From contig JARKPR010000068.1 of NCBI GenBank assembly GCA_029975165.1, positions 56,868 through 120,867 of the forward strand: a stretch of 64,000 bases of DNA, read 5' to 3'. Numbering within the stretch: position 1 is the first letter of the stretch; each line of letters starts with the position of its first letter. Shown one piece after another: positions 41,579-49,902 of the stretch. Position numbers and translations under genes: made by a program. The stretch is from Selenomonadales bacterium. Lineage in GTDB: Bacteria > Bacillota > Negativicutes > Sporomusales > UBA7701. The notes below the pieces were generated by a model, which saw only the letters and a program-made list of their open reading frames with translations, was not told the origin of the DNA and did no database searches.

Positions 41579-42334
41579 TCAGATCGTCATGCCGCCGTCG
41601 ATGGTGATTACCCCCCCATTCATAAAGGCGGCCTGGTCGCAGCAGGCGAAGGCGATGGCTTCGGCGATTTCTTCGGGTTGGCCGAGGCGGCCCATGGGCT
41701 GGCGGGCGATGAAGGCGGCCCTGGCGGCTGCGTAGTCGGGGGCGGATTTCATCCGGTCGTCGAGCGAGGGGGTGTCGGTGGTGCCGGGACAGACGATGTT
41801 GACGCGGATGTTGTCTTTGATGTAGTCGGCGGCCATGGCTTTGGAGAGGGCGAGGACGGCGCCCTTGGAGGCGGCGTAGGCGCTGCGGTCGGGTATGCCT
41901 TTGAGGGCGGCGACCGAGGAGACGTTGACGATGACGCCGCCGCCGCGTTTTTTCATGGCCAGTACGGCGTATTTGCACATGAGGAAGGTGCCTTTGACGT
42001 TGACGTCCATGGTGCGCATGAAGTCCTGCTCGGACATGTTGTCGACGCGGCCGCCGAGGACGATGCCGGCGACGTTGACGAGGATGTCGAGTTTGCCGAA
42101 GGCGCGGACGGTTTCCGCGACCATGTTTTCGGCGACGGCGGCGACGGCGACGTCGCCCTGGAGGAATAGCCCGTCGGCGCCGGCTTGTTTGACGGCGGTG
42201 AGCGTTTCGGCGCCGCGGGGCGAAACGCTGTTGACGACGACGGTGGCTCCTTCGCGGGCGAAGAGCTCGGCGGCGGCGCGGCCGATGCCGGCGCCGGCGC
42301 CGGTGACGAGGATGACTTTACCGGCAAAACGCAT
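41579..42334 (-). CDS. Short-chain dehydrogenase/reductase (FabG-like)
   Basis: A 251-residue classical SDR: the TGAGAGIGRAAA dinucleotide loop (about 11-22), NVAG at about 88, catalytic Ser in VNVSSVAA (about 139), YAASKGAVLALS with Tyr/Lys (about 155-159), and a PG-T-D-TP segment. It oxidises or reduces a hydroxy/keto group with NAD(P). ATG 42334 lies 38 bases downstream of the DctM stop, with the TRAP genes on the same strand, so it probably acts on the imported acid, for example as a sugar-acid dehydrogenase. A fatty-acid role is less likely. Confidence 0.9.
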   Translation of the reverse strand: MRFAGKVILVTGAGAGIGRAAAELFAREGATVVVNSVSPRGAETLTAVKQAGADGLFLQGDVAVAAVAENMVAETVRAFGKLDILVNVAGIVLGGRVDNMSEQDFMRTMDVNVKGTFLMCKYAVLAMKKRGGGVIVNVSSVAALKGIPDRSAYAASKGAVLALSKAMAADYIKDNIRVNIVCPGTTDTPSLDDRMKSAPDYAAARAAFIARQPMGRLGQPEEIAEAIAFACCDQAAFMNGGVITIDGGMTI

Positions 42335-42372
42335 GGTTATTCCCCCTGTTTGTATTGTTATCCGCCTGTAGG

Positions 42373-43662
42373 CTACAGTTGCTTACCGAAAATGAGGTCG
42401 GGGATGAAGGTGACCAGTTCGGGGATGAAGACGCAGGCGATGGCGACGGCGACGCAGGCCAGGAAGAGCGGCCAGGTTTCTTTGAAGAGGTCGGATATGG
42501 AGCATTCGAAGATGGTGCAGACGATGTAGGTGACGACGCCGACAGGCGGCGTGAGGAGGCCGAAGGTGAGGGTGAGGACCATGATGACGCCGAAGTGGAC
42601 GAGGTCGATACCGACTTCCTTGACGACGGGGATGAGGATGGCGGTGAGGAGCAGGATGAGGACGGTGGAGTCCATGAACATGCCGGCGATGATGAGGAAG
42701 CCGATGATGATGAGTAGGATGACCCAGGGGGTGGAGGAGATGCCGAGCATGAATTCGGCCAGTTGCTGGGGGACCTGTTCCCAGGTGAGGCCATAGCTGA
42801 AGATGCCGGACATGCAGATGAGGAGCATGACCATGCCGATGTCGGTGACGGTCTCTTCGAGGGTTTTGAGGAATTTCTTCCAGGTTAGCTCGCGGTAGAC
42901 GACGACACCGATGATGATGCCATAGGCGACGGCGAAGGCGCCGGCCTCGGAGGGGGTGAAGAAGCCAAACCGCAGGCCGGCGATGAGGAGGATGGGGAAC
43001 AGGAAGGCCCAGATGCAGTCGAGGAAGGTGCGGAAGCCTTCCGCGAAGGAGACCCGCTCCGGCCTCTCGGGCTGATAGCCTTTGTGCTTGGCGGTGATGG
43101 AGATGGTGGCCATCATGCCGACGGTCATGAAGAGGCCGGGGATGAGGCCGCCGGCGAACAGGCGACCGATGGAGACTTCGCCGATGCTGCCGTAGAGGAT
43201 GAGGCCGATGCCGGGGGGGATCATGGTGACGATGAGGGAGCTGAAGCCGATGACGCCGGCGGCGAAGCCCCGCGCGTAGCCTCTTTCCAGCATGCCGGGG
43301 CCGAGGACGCGGGCCTGCATGGTGGCGTCGGCGATGGCCGAGCCGGTGATGCCGCCCATCATGCAAGCGAGGACGGTGTTGACCTGGGCGAGGCCGGCCC
43401 GCAGGTGGCCGGCGAGCACGGACGAGAGCCGCATGAGCCGGTGGGTGATGCCTGATTCGTTTAAGAGGTTGCCGGCGAACATGAACAGCGGGATGGCGAG
43501 GAGCACGAAGCTCTGCGTATTGGTGAGGGCGAGCTGCACGGGGATGCTGGACGGCAGGGTCGGCTGCGAGAAGAAGAAGACGGTGCCGGCGATGCCGATG
43601 GCGAAGCAGACCGGCATACCCATGAGCATCAGTATGAAGAAGGTGGCGAATACTTCGGTCAT
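42373..43662 (-). CDS. TRAP transporter large permease (DctM)
   Basis: A 429-residue membrane protein with about twelve helices. The N-terminal MTEVFATFFILMLMGMPVCFAIGIAGTVFFF and FMFAGNLLNESGITHRLMRLSSVLAGHLRAGLAQVNTVLACMMGGITGSAIADAT blocks are the DctM signature. It forms the sodium-driven translocation channel with DctQ and the lipoprotein binding subunit. The ATG at 43662 follows AGGAGGA. It lies 35 bases after dctQ. The substrate is likely an organic or sugar acid. Confidence 0.93.
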   Translation of the reverse strand: MTEVFATFFILMLMGMPVCFAIGIAGTVFFFSQPTLPSSIPVQLALTNTQSFVLLAIPLFMFAGNLLNESGITHRLMRLSSVLAGHLRAGLAQVNTVLACMMGGITGSAIADATMQARVLGPGMLERGYARGFAAGVIGFSSLIVTMIPPGIGLILYGSIGEVSIGRLFAGGLIPGLFMTVGMMATISITAKHKGYQPERPERVSFAEGFRTFLDCIWAFLFPILLIAGLRFGFFTPSEAGAFAVAYGIIIGVVVYRELTWKKFLKTLEETVTDIGMVMLLICMSGIFSYGLTWEQVPQQLAEFMLGISSTPWVILLIIIGFLIIAGMFMDSTVLILLLTAILIPVVKEVGIDLVHFGVIMVLTLTFGLLTPPVGVVTYIVCTIFECSISDLFKETWPLFLACVAVAIACVFIPELVTFIPDLIFGKQL

Positions 43663-43697
43663 GTGTCATTCCTCCTGACGGCGGCGGTGGCGGGGCT

Positions 43698-44204
43698 TCA
43701 GAGAAGTTCCTTGCCGCCTCCGGCGCTCCGGGTATTTTCAGGGCCGGCCTTGAGCCACTGCCTGATTTTGAGGACGGCGGTCGTCAGCATGAGCAGCGAG
43801 CCTAAGGGCACGCTGATGGTGACCCAGGTGTAGCTGAAGCCGGGGATGCCCTGGAAGGTTCTGAGCCTGGTGTCGTAGGAGAGGATGACGCCATAGACGA
43901 TCAGGAAGGCCAGGAAGGCGATGATGATGAGATAGTTGACGATTTTCAGCCGGTGCTGCACTTTCTTGGGCAGCCGGCCGGTGATGACCTCAATGGCGAA
44001 CAGCTTGTCGTGGCGCATGGCGACGTCGCTGCCGAGGAAGACGCACCAGGCGAACAGGAAGGTGGCGGCGTCGACGGCCCATTTGACCGGGTGGCCGATG
44101 CTCCTGGTGACCGCCGAGTACAGCACGAGGGCCGACAGGACGGCCAGGCAGGTCATGGCGGCGCGAACTTCGTATTTGATGACATACTCGTAAAATTTTT
44201 TCAT
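43698..44204 (-). CDS. TRAP transporter small permease (DctQ)
   Basis: A 168-residue four-helix membrane protein: EYVIKYEVRAAMTCLAVLSALVLYSAVTRSIGHPVKWAVDAATFLFAWCVFLGSDVAMRHDKLFAIEVITGRLPKKVQ, matching the DctQ pattern with the FLGSDVAMRHDKLFAIE motif of this family. It partners DctM. The ATG at 44204 follows GGGGGAAT. The binding-protein gene is upstream by 84 bases. Confidence 0.92.
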   Translation of the reverse strand: MKKFYEYVIKYEVRAAMTCLAVLSALVLYSAVTRSIGHPVKWAVDAATFLFAWCVFLGSDVAMRHDKLFAIEVITGRLPKKVQHRLKIVNYLIIIAFLAFLIVYGVILSYDTRLRTFQGIPGFSYTWVTISVPLGSLLMLTTAVLKIRQWLKAGPENTRSAGGGKELL

Positions 44205-44288
44205 GCCTATTCCCCCGCCTCGCGGCGACAGGCCGGGTGCCGGCCCCGTTGCGGAGACGGGGCCGGCGGCCTGGTTTACGCCGGATGA

Positions 44289-45314
44289 CTATTTTTTCTT
44301 GCCCATTTCTTTGTAGAGCTGGTCGCGCACGTCGGTGAGCTTGAGGACCTGGTAGGCGCCTTCGCCGGCTTTGCGGAAGGCGGCGAGGTCGACGTCCTGG
44401 ACGATGGTCATGCCTTTGGCGGCCAGTTCTTTGCGGAGGGTTTCGATTTCCTTCTCCATGACGCGGGAGGTTTCGATGCCGGCTTTGTCGCATTCTTCTA
44501 CGAGGATCTTCTGGTATTCGGGCGGCAGGCTGTCGAACCATTTCTTGCTGACGATTTCGAAGTTGATGAGGAGAATGTGCTTGGTTTCGCTCATGTATTT
44601 GGCGACTTCGAAGAGTTTGGCGCCGGTGACGTTGCGGTAGACGAGGTCGGCGCCGTCGATGGCTTTCTGCTGGGTGGCGATGTAGACTTCGCCGAAGGGC
44701 AGGGCGACGGGGGTGGCGCCGATGGCCCGGATGGACTCCTGCCAGATGGGCACGCCGGGAGTCCTGATGCGCAGGCCCTTGAGGTCTTCGGGGGTCTTGA
44801 TGGGCTTGTTGGTCACCATGTGCCTGAGGCCCTGGACCCAGGTGAAGGAGAGGATCTTGATGCCGTATTTGTCTTCGAGTTCTTTCTGCCAGGCTTTGAT
44901 GGTGGCCAGTTCCCGCAGCTTGGCGACTTCGTCGATGGTGTCGACGAAGTAGGGGGCGTTCATGACGGCGATGGCGGGCACGTACATGCCGAGGCGGGCC
45001 GAGTCGGTGTTCTGGCCGACGTTGGCGCCTTTGCGGATCTGCTCGATGATGTCTTCTTCGACGCCGAGCTGGGCGCTATGGAAGACTTGGATTTCCAGGC
45101 CGCCGTTGGTTTTTTCCTTGACGGCCTTGGCCCAGTTCTGGAAGCCTTTGTGGAAAGGTTCGGATTCCGCCAGGACGTGGTTGAATTTAAGGACGAATTT
45201 CTGCTGGGGAGCGGCTTGCTTGGCAGGTTCGGATTTACCGCCGCAGGCGGCCACGAGGACGGCTACCATGGCCAGGACGAGCAGGATGCCGACGAGTTTT
45301 AGCCCCTTTTTCAC
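44289..45314 (-). CDS. TRAP transporter substrate-binding lipoprotein (DctP)
   Basis: A 341-residue receptor. The signal (KKGLKLVGILLVLAMVAVLVAAC) ends in a lipobox VAAC, so it is lipid-anchored. KFNHVLAESEPFHKGFQNWAKAVKEKTNGGLEIQVFHSAQLGVEEDIIEQIRKGANVG and the GLRIRTPGVPIWQESIRAIGATPVALPFGEVYIATQQKAIDGAD region with the conserved Arg for carboxylate binding are typical. The start is GTG 45314, with GGGAGGG at good spacing; an upstream in-frame ATG adds an unlikely leader. The ligand is probably a monocarboxylate such as a sugar or hydroxy acid. Confidence 0.93.
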   Translation of the reverse strand: MKKGLKLVGILLVLAMVAVLVAACGGKSEPAKQAAPQQKFVLKFNHVLAESEPFHKGFQNWAKAVKEKTNGGLEIQVFHSAQLGVEEDIIEQIRKGANVGQNTDSARLGMYVPAIAVMNAPYFVDTIDEVAKLRELATIKAWQKELEDKYGIKILSFTWVQGLRHMVTNKPIKTPEDLKGLRIRTPGVPIWQESIRAIGATPVALPFGEVYIATQQKAIDGADLVYRNVTGAKLFEVAKYMSETKHILLINFEIVSKKWFDSLPPEYQKILVEECDKAGIETSRVMEKEIETLRKELAAKGMTIVQDVDLAAFRKAGEGAYQVLKLTDVRDQLYKEMGKKK

Positions 45315-45407
45315 AGGTGATTCCCTCCCTAAAATTGATGTCCTTCGCAAGGACCGGGCCGATTAAGGTTCCCCCCCCTTCCGCGTCTGTAGCGAGGCCG
45401 GCGGCCG

Positions 45408-46079
45408 CTACCCTTTCTGGAGGATGCGGTTGATCTTGACCTTGGCGTTGACGATGTGGGTTGCGATGCACTGTTTGAGCCGCTCTTCGTCGCCGGCGGC
45501 GAGGGCTTCGTAGATGGCCTCGTGTTCGCGCAGGCCGGCGACGGTTTCTTCTTTGCTCTGCCGGCCGTAGATGTAGTAGGCGTAGACGTGGGTGCCGAGG
45601 CTGTAGTAAAGCCGCGTGGCTCTTTTGTTGCCGGCGCATTTTATGTAAAGCTGATGGAATTCCTGGTCGAGGTAGTAGTTGCGGAAGTGGTCGTTAAGGT
45701 CGGTGGCGTGGTCGATGATGCGGGCGTGGTCGCGAAGGTTATGGGCGAATTTTTCGCCGGCGGCGGTGTCGAAGTTGGCGATGGCCCGGCCGGCGTAGTA
45801 GGTTTCGATCATTTGCCGGATGTCCCACAGTTCTTCGATCTCTTCCCAGCGGATGTCTTTGACTCTGACCCCTTTGCGGGGGGTGCTTTCCACCAGGCCT
45901 TCGGTTATCAGTCTGTTGAGCGCCTGCTTGATGGGGGTTTCGCTGATGCCGTAGCGCTCGTGGAGTTCGCGGGTGATGATTTTCTGGCCGGGTACGAGGA
46001 CCCCTTCGGTGATGTCTTTCTTGACGCTCATGTAGGCCACATCGACCAGCGTCTGGGTGGGATAGTGCATTAAATCCAA
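45408..46079 (-). CDS. GntR/FadR-family regulator of the TRAP operon
   Basis: A 223-residue regulator. Residues 10-75 form the GntR winged helix (KKDITEGVLVPGQKIITRELHERYGISETPIKQALNRLITEGLVESTPRKGVRVKD). The helical FCD ligand domain follows (HNLRDHARIIDH...DQEFHQLYIKCAGNKR...LREHEAIYEALAAGDEERLKQCIATHI) with the His residues that bind a metal and a small acid. It is directly upstream of dctP and in the same direction, so it is the likely acid-responsive repressor. The start is TTG 46079 by GGAGGG position; ATG 46070 is possible. Confidence 0.9.
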   Translation of the reverse strand: MDLMHYPTQTLVDVAYMSVKKDITEGVLVPGQKIITRELHERYGISETPIKQALNRLITEGLVESTPRKGVRVKDIRWEEIEELWDIRQMIETYYAGRAIANFDTAAGEKFAHNLRDHARIIDHATDLNDHFRNYYLDQEFHQLYIKCAGNKRATRLYYSLGTHVYAYYIYGRQSKEETVAGLREHEAIYEALAAGDEERLKQCIATHIVNAKVKINRILQKG

Positions 46080-46106
46080 GCCGGGCCGCCCTCCTTAGCG
46101 CTTCAT

Positions 46107-46172
46107 GGTGCCGAAATTTGTTTAATATAGTAATTTTAGATTTAAAATCCAAAAAGGATTTCGGTGCCGAAA
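46107..46172 (-). promoter_or_regulatory. Promoter region of the GntR gene with direct repeat and dyad
   Basis: GGTGCCGAAA occurs twice in direct orientation (46107-46116 and 46163-46172). Between them is the dyad AAATCC-N5-GGATTT. On the minus strand TTGGAT and TATATT at about 18-bp spacing could be -35/-10. These are candidate autoregulatory elements. 46173-46282 shows no other feature. Confidence 0.4.
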
Positions 46173-46282
46173 AACGATTTTCCTGCTTTTCCCTTGATTA
46201 ATAATTTGCTTTATTCTGACGACGGCGAGGCGGAAAAGCGGACGCCGCCGGAGGGCCGGCGAGGCGCCGGCACGGTGATAAA

Positions 46283-46312
46283 CGAAAACCACCCGCTAAT
46301 TTGCAGGTGGTT
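46283..46312 (-). terminator. Terminator downstream of the 46.3-kb hypothetical gene
   Basis: AACCACC (46287-46293) and GGTGGTT (46306-46312) pair with a 12-nt loop, and the minus-strand product ends in TTTT after the stem. It lies 17 bases past the 46329 stop. Confidence 0.7.
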
Positions 46313-46328
46313 CTATTGGCGGCGCTTT

Positions 46329-46619
46329 TTACGGCTCGGTCGTGGCTTTTGCCCGCGGTGGGGCGAAGACGAAGCGGAAGGTGCCGTTGGCGCTCGTTTT
46401 GGCGATCACTTCGACGACCAGGCCGAGCTCGGCCGCGAGGTAGGTTTCGAGCGGGCCGAAGGCTACCGGCTCGGGGCCGACGACGAACAGGCGGACGGCG
46501 GAAACCGGTTTGTATTCGACGCGGGCGGAGACGAGGCCCATTTCCCGGACGGCGAACCGGACGCGGAGGGTGTTTTCCATTTCTCTTAACGCATCGACAA
46601 TATCGGCGTGGGTTTTCAC
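46329..46619 (-). CDS. Hypothetical protein of 96 residues
   Basis: Starts at GTG 46619 (VKTHADIVDALREMENTLRVRFAVREMGLVSARVEYKPVSAVRLFVVGPEPVAFGPLETYLAAELGLVVEVIAKTSANGTFRFVF...). Predicted mixed alpha/beta, soluble, with no recognised family. A terminator follows its stop. GGAGTGAC upstream is a distant ribosome site. The leader (46620-46690) holds two nested hairpins (ACCGGG/CCCGGT and GGGC/GCCC on the minus strand), possibly regulatory. Composition is GC-rich like its neighbours. Function is unknown. Confidence 0.5.
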   Translation of the reverse strand: MKTHADIVDALREMENTLRVRFAVREMGLVSARVEYKPVSAVRLFVVGPEPVAFGPLETYLAAELGLVVEVIAKTSANGTFRFVFAPPRAKATTEP

Positions 46620-47013
46620 GAAGCGAGTGTCACTCCTTTCGGGCTCATATCCCCAGCGTCTGCAGGCCCACCGGGCAAATCCGTTTTAACTCCCGGTTTT
46701 ATTTTACACTGTTAAAGAGTAATCGGCAATGTTTTTGGTCATTTAGCAAGATTTCTGCATTTGCTTAAGAAAATTAGCGCCGATAGGCGGAAGGATTAAA
46801 CGTTGCCCCCGCGCATGTGCGAATGCGGCTCCGGGGAAGCCGGGCAGCGAGATTTTTTTGTCTTTTCCCTTGACGACGGCGGCAAATAAGGGTATATTTG
46901 AAGAGCCCATATAATATGTCCGGGAAGTTTCATTAGTCCTTCTCAAAACGGGAAGCCAGATGATTTCTCAATCTATCTATTTGGGTAAATATTTTGAGGA
47001 GGCTATGTCAATA

Positions 47014-47316
47014 ATGAGCCAAGACAAGACCCTGACCTGCCGCGATTGCGGCGCCGATTTCGTTTTCACGGCTGCTGAACAGGATTTCTTCGCCGAGAAG
47101 GGGTTCACCAACGAACCCGGCCGCTGCCCCGAGTGCCGGGCGGCCCGCAAGCAGCAGAACCGCGGCGGCGGCATGAGCCGCGGCGGCTACCAGCAGCGCG
47201 AGATGTACGATGTCGTGTGCGCGGCCTGCGGCAAGGAGACCCAGGTTCCCTTCCGTCCGAGCGGCGACCGCCCGGTGTATTGCCGGGATTGCTTCAGCGC
47301 CAACAAGCGCTACTAG
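47014..47316 (+). CDS. Double zinc-ribbon protein
   Basis: A 100-residue protein with four CxxC knuckles: CRDC and CPEC in the first half (about residues 9-42) and CAAC and CRDC in the second (about 70-95). Each pair forms one zinc ribbon. A Gly/Gln-rich linker joins them. The family is common in Firmicutes and may bind RNA or DNA; a specific role is not established. The start ATG 47014 is favoured by the GAGGAGG spacing over ATG 47005, which is only two bases from it. A perfect terminator follows. The 46620-47013 gap holds only the hairpins noted for the divergent gene. Confidence 0.85.
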   Translation: MSQDKTLTCRDCGADFVFTAAEQDFFAEKGFTNEPGRCPECRAARKQQNRGGGMSRGGYQQREMYDVVCAACGKETQVPFRPSGDRPVYCRDCFSANKRY

Positions 47317-47324
47317 GATGAACG

Positions 47325-47353
47325 AAAACTCCCCTGCGAAGGGGAGTTTTTTT
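47325..47353 (+). terminator. Intrinsic terminator after the zinc-ribbon gene
   Basis: AAAACTCCCCT (47325-47335) and AGGGGAGTTTT pair around GCGA and end in seven T. It lies nine bases past the stop. Confidence 0.92.
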
Positions 47354-47410
47354 ATGGTATTTAGGGATAGCTGGTCGCACTGCCCCCTCTCCCCTTCCGT
47401 CTCTCTGCGA

Positions 47411-47537
47411 GCGGACGTTCAGAAGCCCCCAGATGCCAGGCGGAACAACAACGCAGATGGGGGCTTTCCCGCTGGCGGATAGCGCAACTAAGGCTCGGGC
47501 TGACGCCCGAGCCTTAGTTGCGCTTATCAACGTCCGC
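47411..47537 (-). repeat. Structured dispersed repeat, copy E (rearranged)
   Basis: The outer arms GCGGACGTT (47411-47419) and AACGTCCGC (47529-47537) and the second arms AGCCCCC / GGGGGCT with AGATGC and GCAGAT are intact. The variable inner hairpin is deleted, leaving about 14 bases between the core motifs. Between the right second arm and the outer arm a new hairpin of perfect 20-bp arms (47481-47500 and 47505-47524) is inserted. It ends seven bases before the cupin stop codon. Confidence 0.85.
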
Positions 47538-47544
47538 CTCAGTT

Positions 47545-47892
47545 TTAGGCGAAAAGCACGAGGGCGATGACTTCCAGGGTGGTGTCGCCGGTGTTCTCGA
47601 GGGAGTGGCTTTGGCCGTCGTCGGTGTAGATGACGTCGCCGGGGCCGACTTCGCTGAGGACGCCGTCGTCGTTGATGGTGCCGCGGCCGCGGAGGATGTA
47701 GTAGACTTCGAAGTCGCCCTGGTGGCGGTGCAGGCCGACGGACGAGCCGGGTTCGATGATGTTGTGGGCGAATACGCGGCCTTTGCCGTGAAAGGCGTCT
47801 TTTTCGATGATTCTGGTGATTTTGACTTCCCCTTTGCCGCCGAAACGGTTGGGGACGACTTCTCGGCCGAGTTCTCCGGTGCGGATGATCAT
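47545..47892 (-). CDS. Cupin protein (paralogue 1)
   Basis: A 115-residue single cupin domain: EPGSSVGLHRHQGDFEVYYILRGRGTINDDG (motif 1, metal His/His/Glu) and GPGDVIYTDDGQSHSLENTGDTTLEVIALVLF (motif 2, His). It is about half identical by eye to the 49.9-kb cupin, sharing FGGxGxVKxTxIxEKxxFxGKGRxFAxNxIEPG. The two flank the LctP-like permease. Function is unknown; small-molecule isomerase or sensor roles are typical of the fold. The ATG at 47892 follows GAGGGGAGGGG. Confidence 0.88.
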   Translation of the reverse strand: MIIRTGELGREVVPNRFGGKGEVKITRIIEKDAFHGKGRVFAHNIIEPGSSVGLHRHQGDFEVYYILRGRGTINDDGVLSEVGPGDVIYTDDGQSHSLENTGDTTLEVIALVLFA

Positions 47893-47976
47893 GGGCAGCC
47901 CCTCCCCTCTTGTGTTATCTTAAGGATACTATACCGGCCAGATTTATCCAAGGGGTTTTCGTAAACGTGGATGCGA

Positions 47977-48102
47977 GCGGACGTTCAGAAAGGTCCAGAT
48001 GCAAGGCAGCTCCGAGGAAGCGCGCGAAGACAGTACGCGGCAGGTACGGCGAGCGCGCTCCCGCAGGACCAACGCCGCGGATGGGGGCTTATCAACGTCC
48101 GC
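47977..48102 (-). repeat. Structured dispersed repeat, copy F
   Basis: Perfect outer arms GCGGACGTT (47977-47985) and AACGTCCGC (48094-48102). The left second arm is AAAGGTCC (as in C and G) but the right one is GGGGGCTT (as in A and B), so this copy looks hybrid and mispaired at that stem. The core AGATGCAAGGC and GCGGATGG are present, and the inner stem AGCGCGC / GCGCGCT is unique to it. It lies just beyond the LctP terminator. Confidence 0.85.
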
Positions 48103-48105
48103 CAT

Positions 48106-48143
48106 TGAAAAAGGACCGCAGCCTGGAGAGGTTGCGGTCCTTT
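48106..48143. terminator. Terminator after the LctP-like gene
   Basis: AAAGGACCGCA (48110-48120) and TGCGGTCCTTT (48133-48143) pair perfectly, followed on the minus strand by a T-run. It lies 11 bases from the LctP stop and would end the cupin-LctP transcript before repeat copy F. Confidence 0.85.
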
Positions 48144-48154
48144 CACACAGAGAA

Positions 48155-49804
48155 TCAGATTTTCGGCAGGACGCCGGGGATGATCCACGCCTGGAGGAGG
48201 ATGACGGCGACGACGAGGAGCAGGAGGTAGACGGAGTATCTGAGGGTGAGCCGGAAGATGTCGGTCTCGTGGCCGACGAGGCCGGTGGCGGCGCAGGCGA
48301 CGGCGATGGACTGGGGCGAGATGAGCTTGCCGATGTCGGCGCCGAAGAGGTTGGCGGAGATGGTGAGCATGGGGTTGAAGCCGAGCTGGGCGGCGGTGAC
48401 CTGCTGCAGTTTGCCGAACAGGGCGGCCGACGAGGTTACCGAGCCGGTGAGGAAGACGCCCAGGTAGCCGATGACGGGCGAGAAGACCGGGAAGAGCATG
48501 CCGGTGTAGTGGGCAAAGGCCAGGCCGAGGGTGTAGGACATGCCGGAGTAGTTGGCGAGGAAGCCGATGCCGAGCACCGAGCCGAGGGTGATGAGCGAGT
48601 ACATGAGTTGTTTGAAGGTTTTGATGAAGACCCTGACGCCGGTGGCCGGGCCGATACGGAGGATGGCCATCGAGATGAGGGCCGAGGCGAGCATGGCGGT
48701 GCCGGGGGCGGCGAAGAAATCCCAGCGGTAGCTGGCGGCGTATTTGGCGGGGGCGGCGACGACCGGGGCGACCCGGTAGACGATGCCGTCGAGGCCGGGC
48801 CAGGAGGGGATCATGACGAACCAGCCGAGGTCTTTGGCGACCCAGTTTTTGAAGGCCGGGGTGCTCCAGATGCCCATGACGACCATGAGGATGAGGAAGG
48901 GCGACCAGGCTTTGATGATCTGGCCGAGGTCGTATTTGACGGCAGTGTCTTGGGCGATGTCGGAGTCGCCGGGGAAGCGCCAGATGGTTTCCGGGTGCCA
49001 CATTTTCAGGAAGCCGCCCAGGCAGACCATGGAGACGAAGGAGGAAAGGATGGCCGGCAGTTCGGGCCCCATGTAGGTGCTTGCATAGTAATTGGTGGCG
49101 GCGTAGCTGATGCCGGCCACCAGGGCCGCCGGGGCGACGCCTATGATGTTTTTCCAGCCGGCCACCACCCACAGCATGAAGAAGGGGATGACGAGGGCCA
49201 GCAGGGTCATGTCCCAGCCGATGGCCCGCGAGACGACCAGGCTGTTGACTTCGGTGACGGTCGCCATCATGAAGGTCGGGGTGCCGATGGGGCCGAAGGG
49301 GACGGGCGGCGTGTTGGCCACGAGGCAGATTACGGCGGCCGGCAGGGCCGGGAAGCCGAGGCCGATGAGCATGGCGGCCGCGACGGCGACGGGCGCGCCC
49401 TGGCCGGCAACGCCTTCGATGAAGGCCGAGAAGCAGAAGGCGACGAGCAGTGCCTGCAGGCGACGGTCGGCGGACAGGGAGGAGATGGAGCTTTTGATGA
49501 TTTCGAATTTGCCTGATTCTACCACCAGATTATAGAGAAAAACGGCGGTGAGGATGATCCAGCCGATCGGGTACAGGCCGCTGATGAAGCCGAGGGCCGC
49601 GGCGGATATGGCGACGCCGACCGGCATGGCGTAGGCGAGGACGACGATGACGATGGTCAGCAGCAGGGTGGAGAGGCCGGCGATGTGGCCTTTCATGCGC
49701 TTGACGGCCAGCGCCCAAAAGAGATAGAAGATCGGGATGGCGACGATTAATGCGGTGAGCCCGAGGCTGCCGCCGACGGCGGCGTAATTGTGGAACCACT
49801 GCAT
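48155..49804 (-). CDS. L-lactate/glycolate permease family transporter (LctP)
   Basis: A 549-residue membrane protein with about twelve or more helices. The MQWFHNYAAVGGSLGLTALIVAIPIFYLFWAL start, the FSAFIEGVAGQGAPVAVAAAMLIGLGFPALPAAVICLVANTPPVPFGPIGTP block and the GNLFGADIGKLISPQSIAVACAATG-type end are LctP signatures. It imports 2-hydroxy monocarboxylates by proton symport. The ATG at 49804 is chosen on family start; GTG 49813 is an alternative with AAAGG closer. Next to a glyoxylate-carboligase-like gene, glycolate or lactate are the natural candidate substrates. Confidence 0.92.
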   Translation of the reverse strand: MQWFHNYAAVGGSLGLTALIVAIPIFYLFWALAVKRMKGHIAGLSTLLLTIVIVVLAYAMPVGVAISAAALGFISGLYPIGWIILTAVFLYNLVVESGKFEIIKSSISSLSADRRLQALLVAFCFSAFIEGVAGQGAPVAVAAAMLIGLGFPALPAAVICLVANTPPVPFGPIGTPTFMMATVTEVNSLVVSRAIGWDMTLLALVIPFFMLWVVAGWKNIIGVAPAALVAGISYAATNYYASTYMGPELPAILSSFVSMVCLGGFLKMWHPETIWRFPGDSDIAQDTAVKYDLGQIIKAWSPFLILMVVMGIWSTPAFKNWVAKDLGWFVMIPSWPGLDGIVYRVAPVVAAPAKYAASYRWDFFAAPGTAMLASALISMAILRIGPATGVRVFIKTFKQLMYSLITLGSVLGIGFLANYSGMSYTLGLAFAHYTGMLFPVFSPVIGYLGVFLTGSVTSSAALFGKLQQVTAAQLGFNPMLTISANLFGADIGKLISPQSIAVACAATGLVGHETDIFRLTLRYSVYLLLLVVAVILLQAWIIPGVLPKI

Positions 49805-49902
49805 GCTTTTCACTACCTTTCCTGTCGTCGGAATTTTCGCTACCGTTCGCCAAAAAAGAAGATCGCGTCATAGGCCGCGATCACAGGAAGGTCAAGTGTT
49901 GT

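Noticed and set aside
46743..46946. A 67-residue minus-strand frame in the gap before the zinc-ribbon gene.
   Set aside because: No ribosome site, no motif, and lower GC than the genes around it. It is probably chance.
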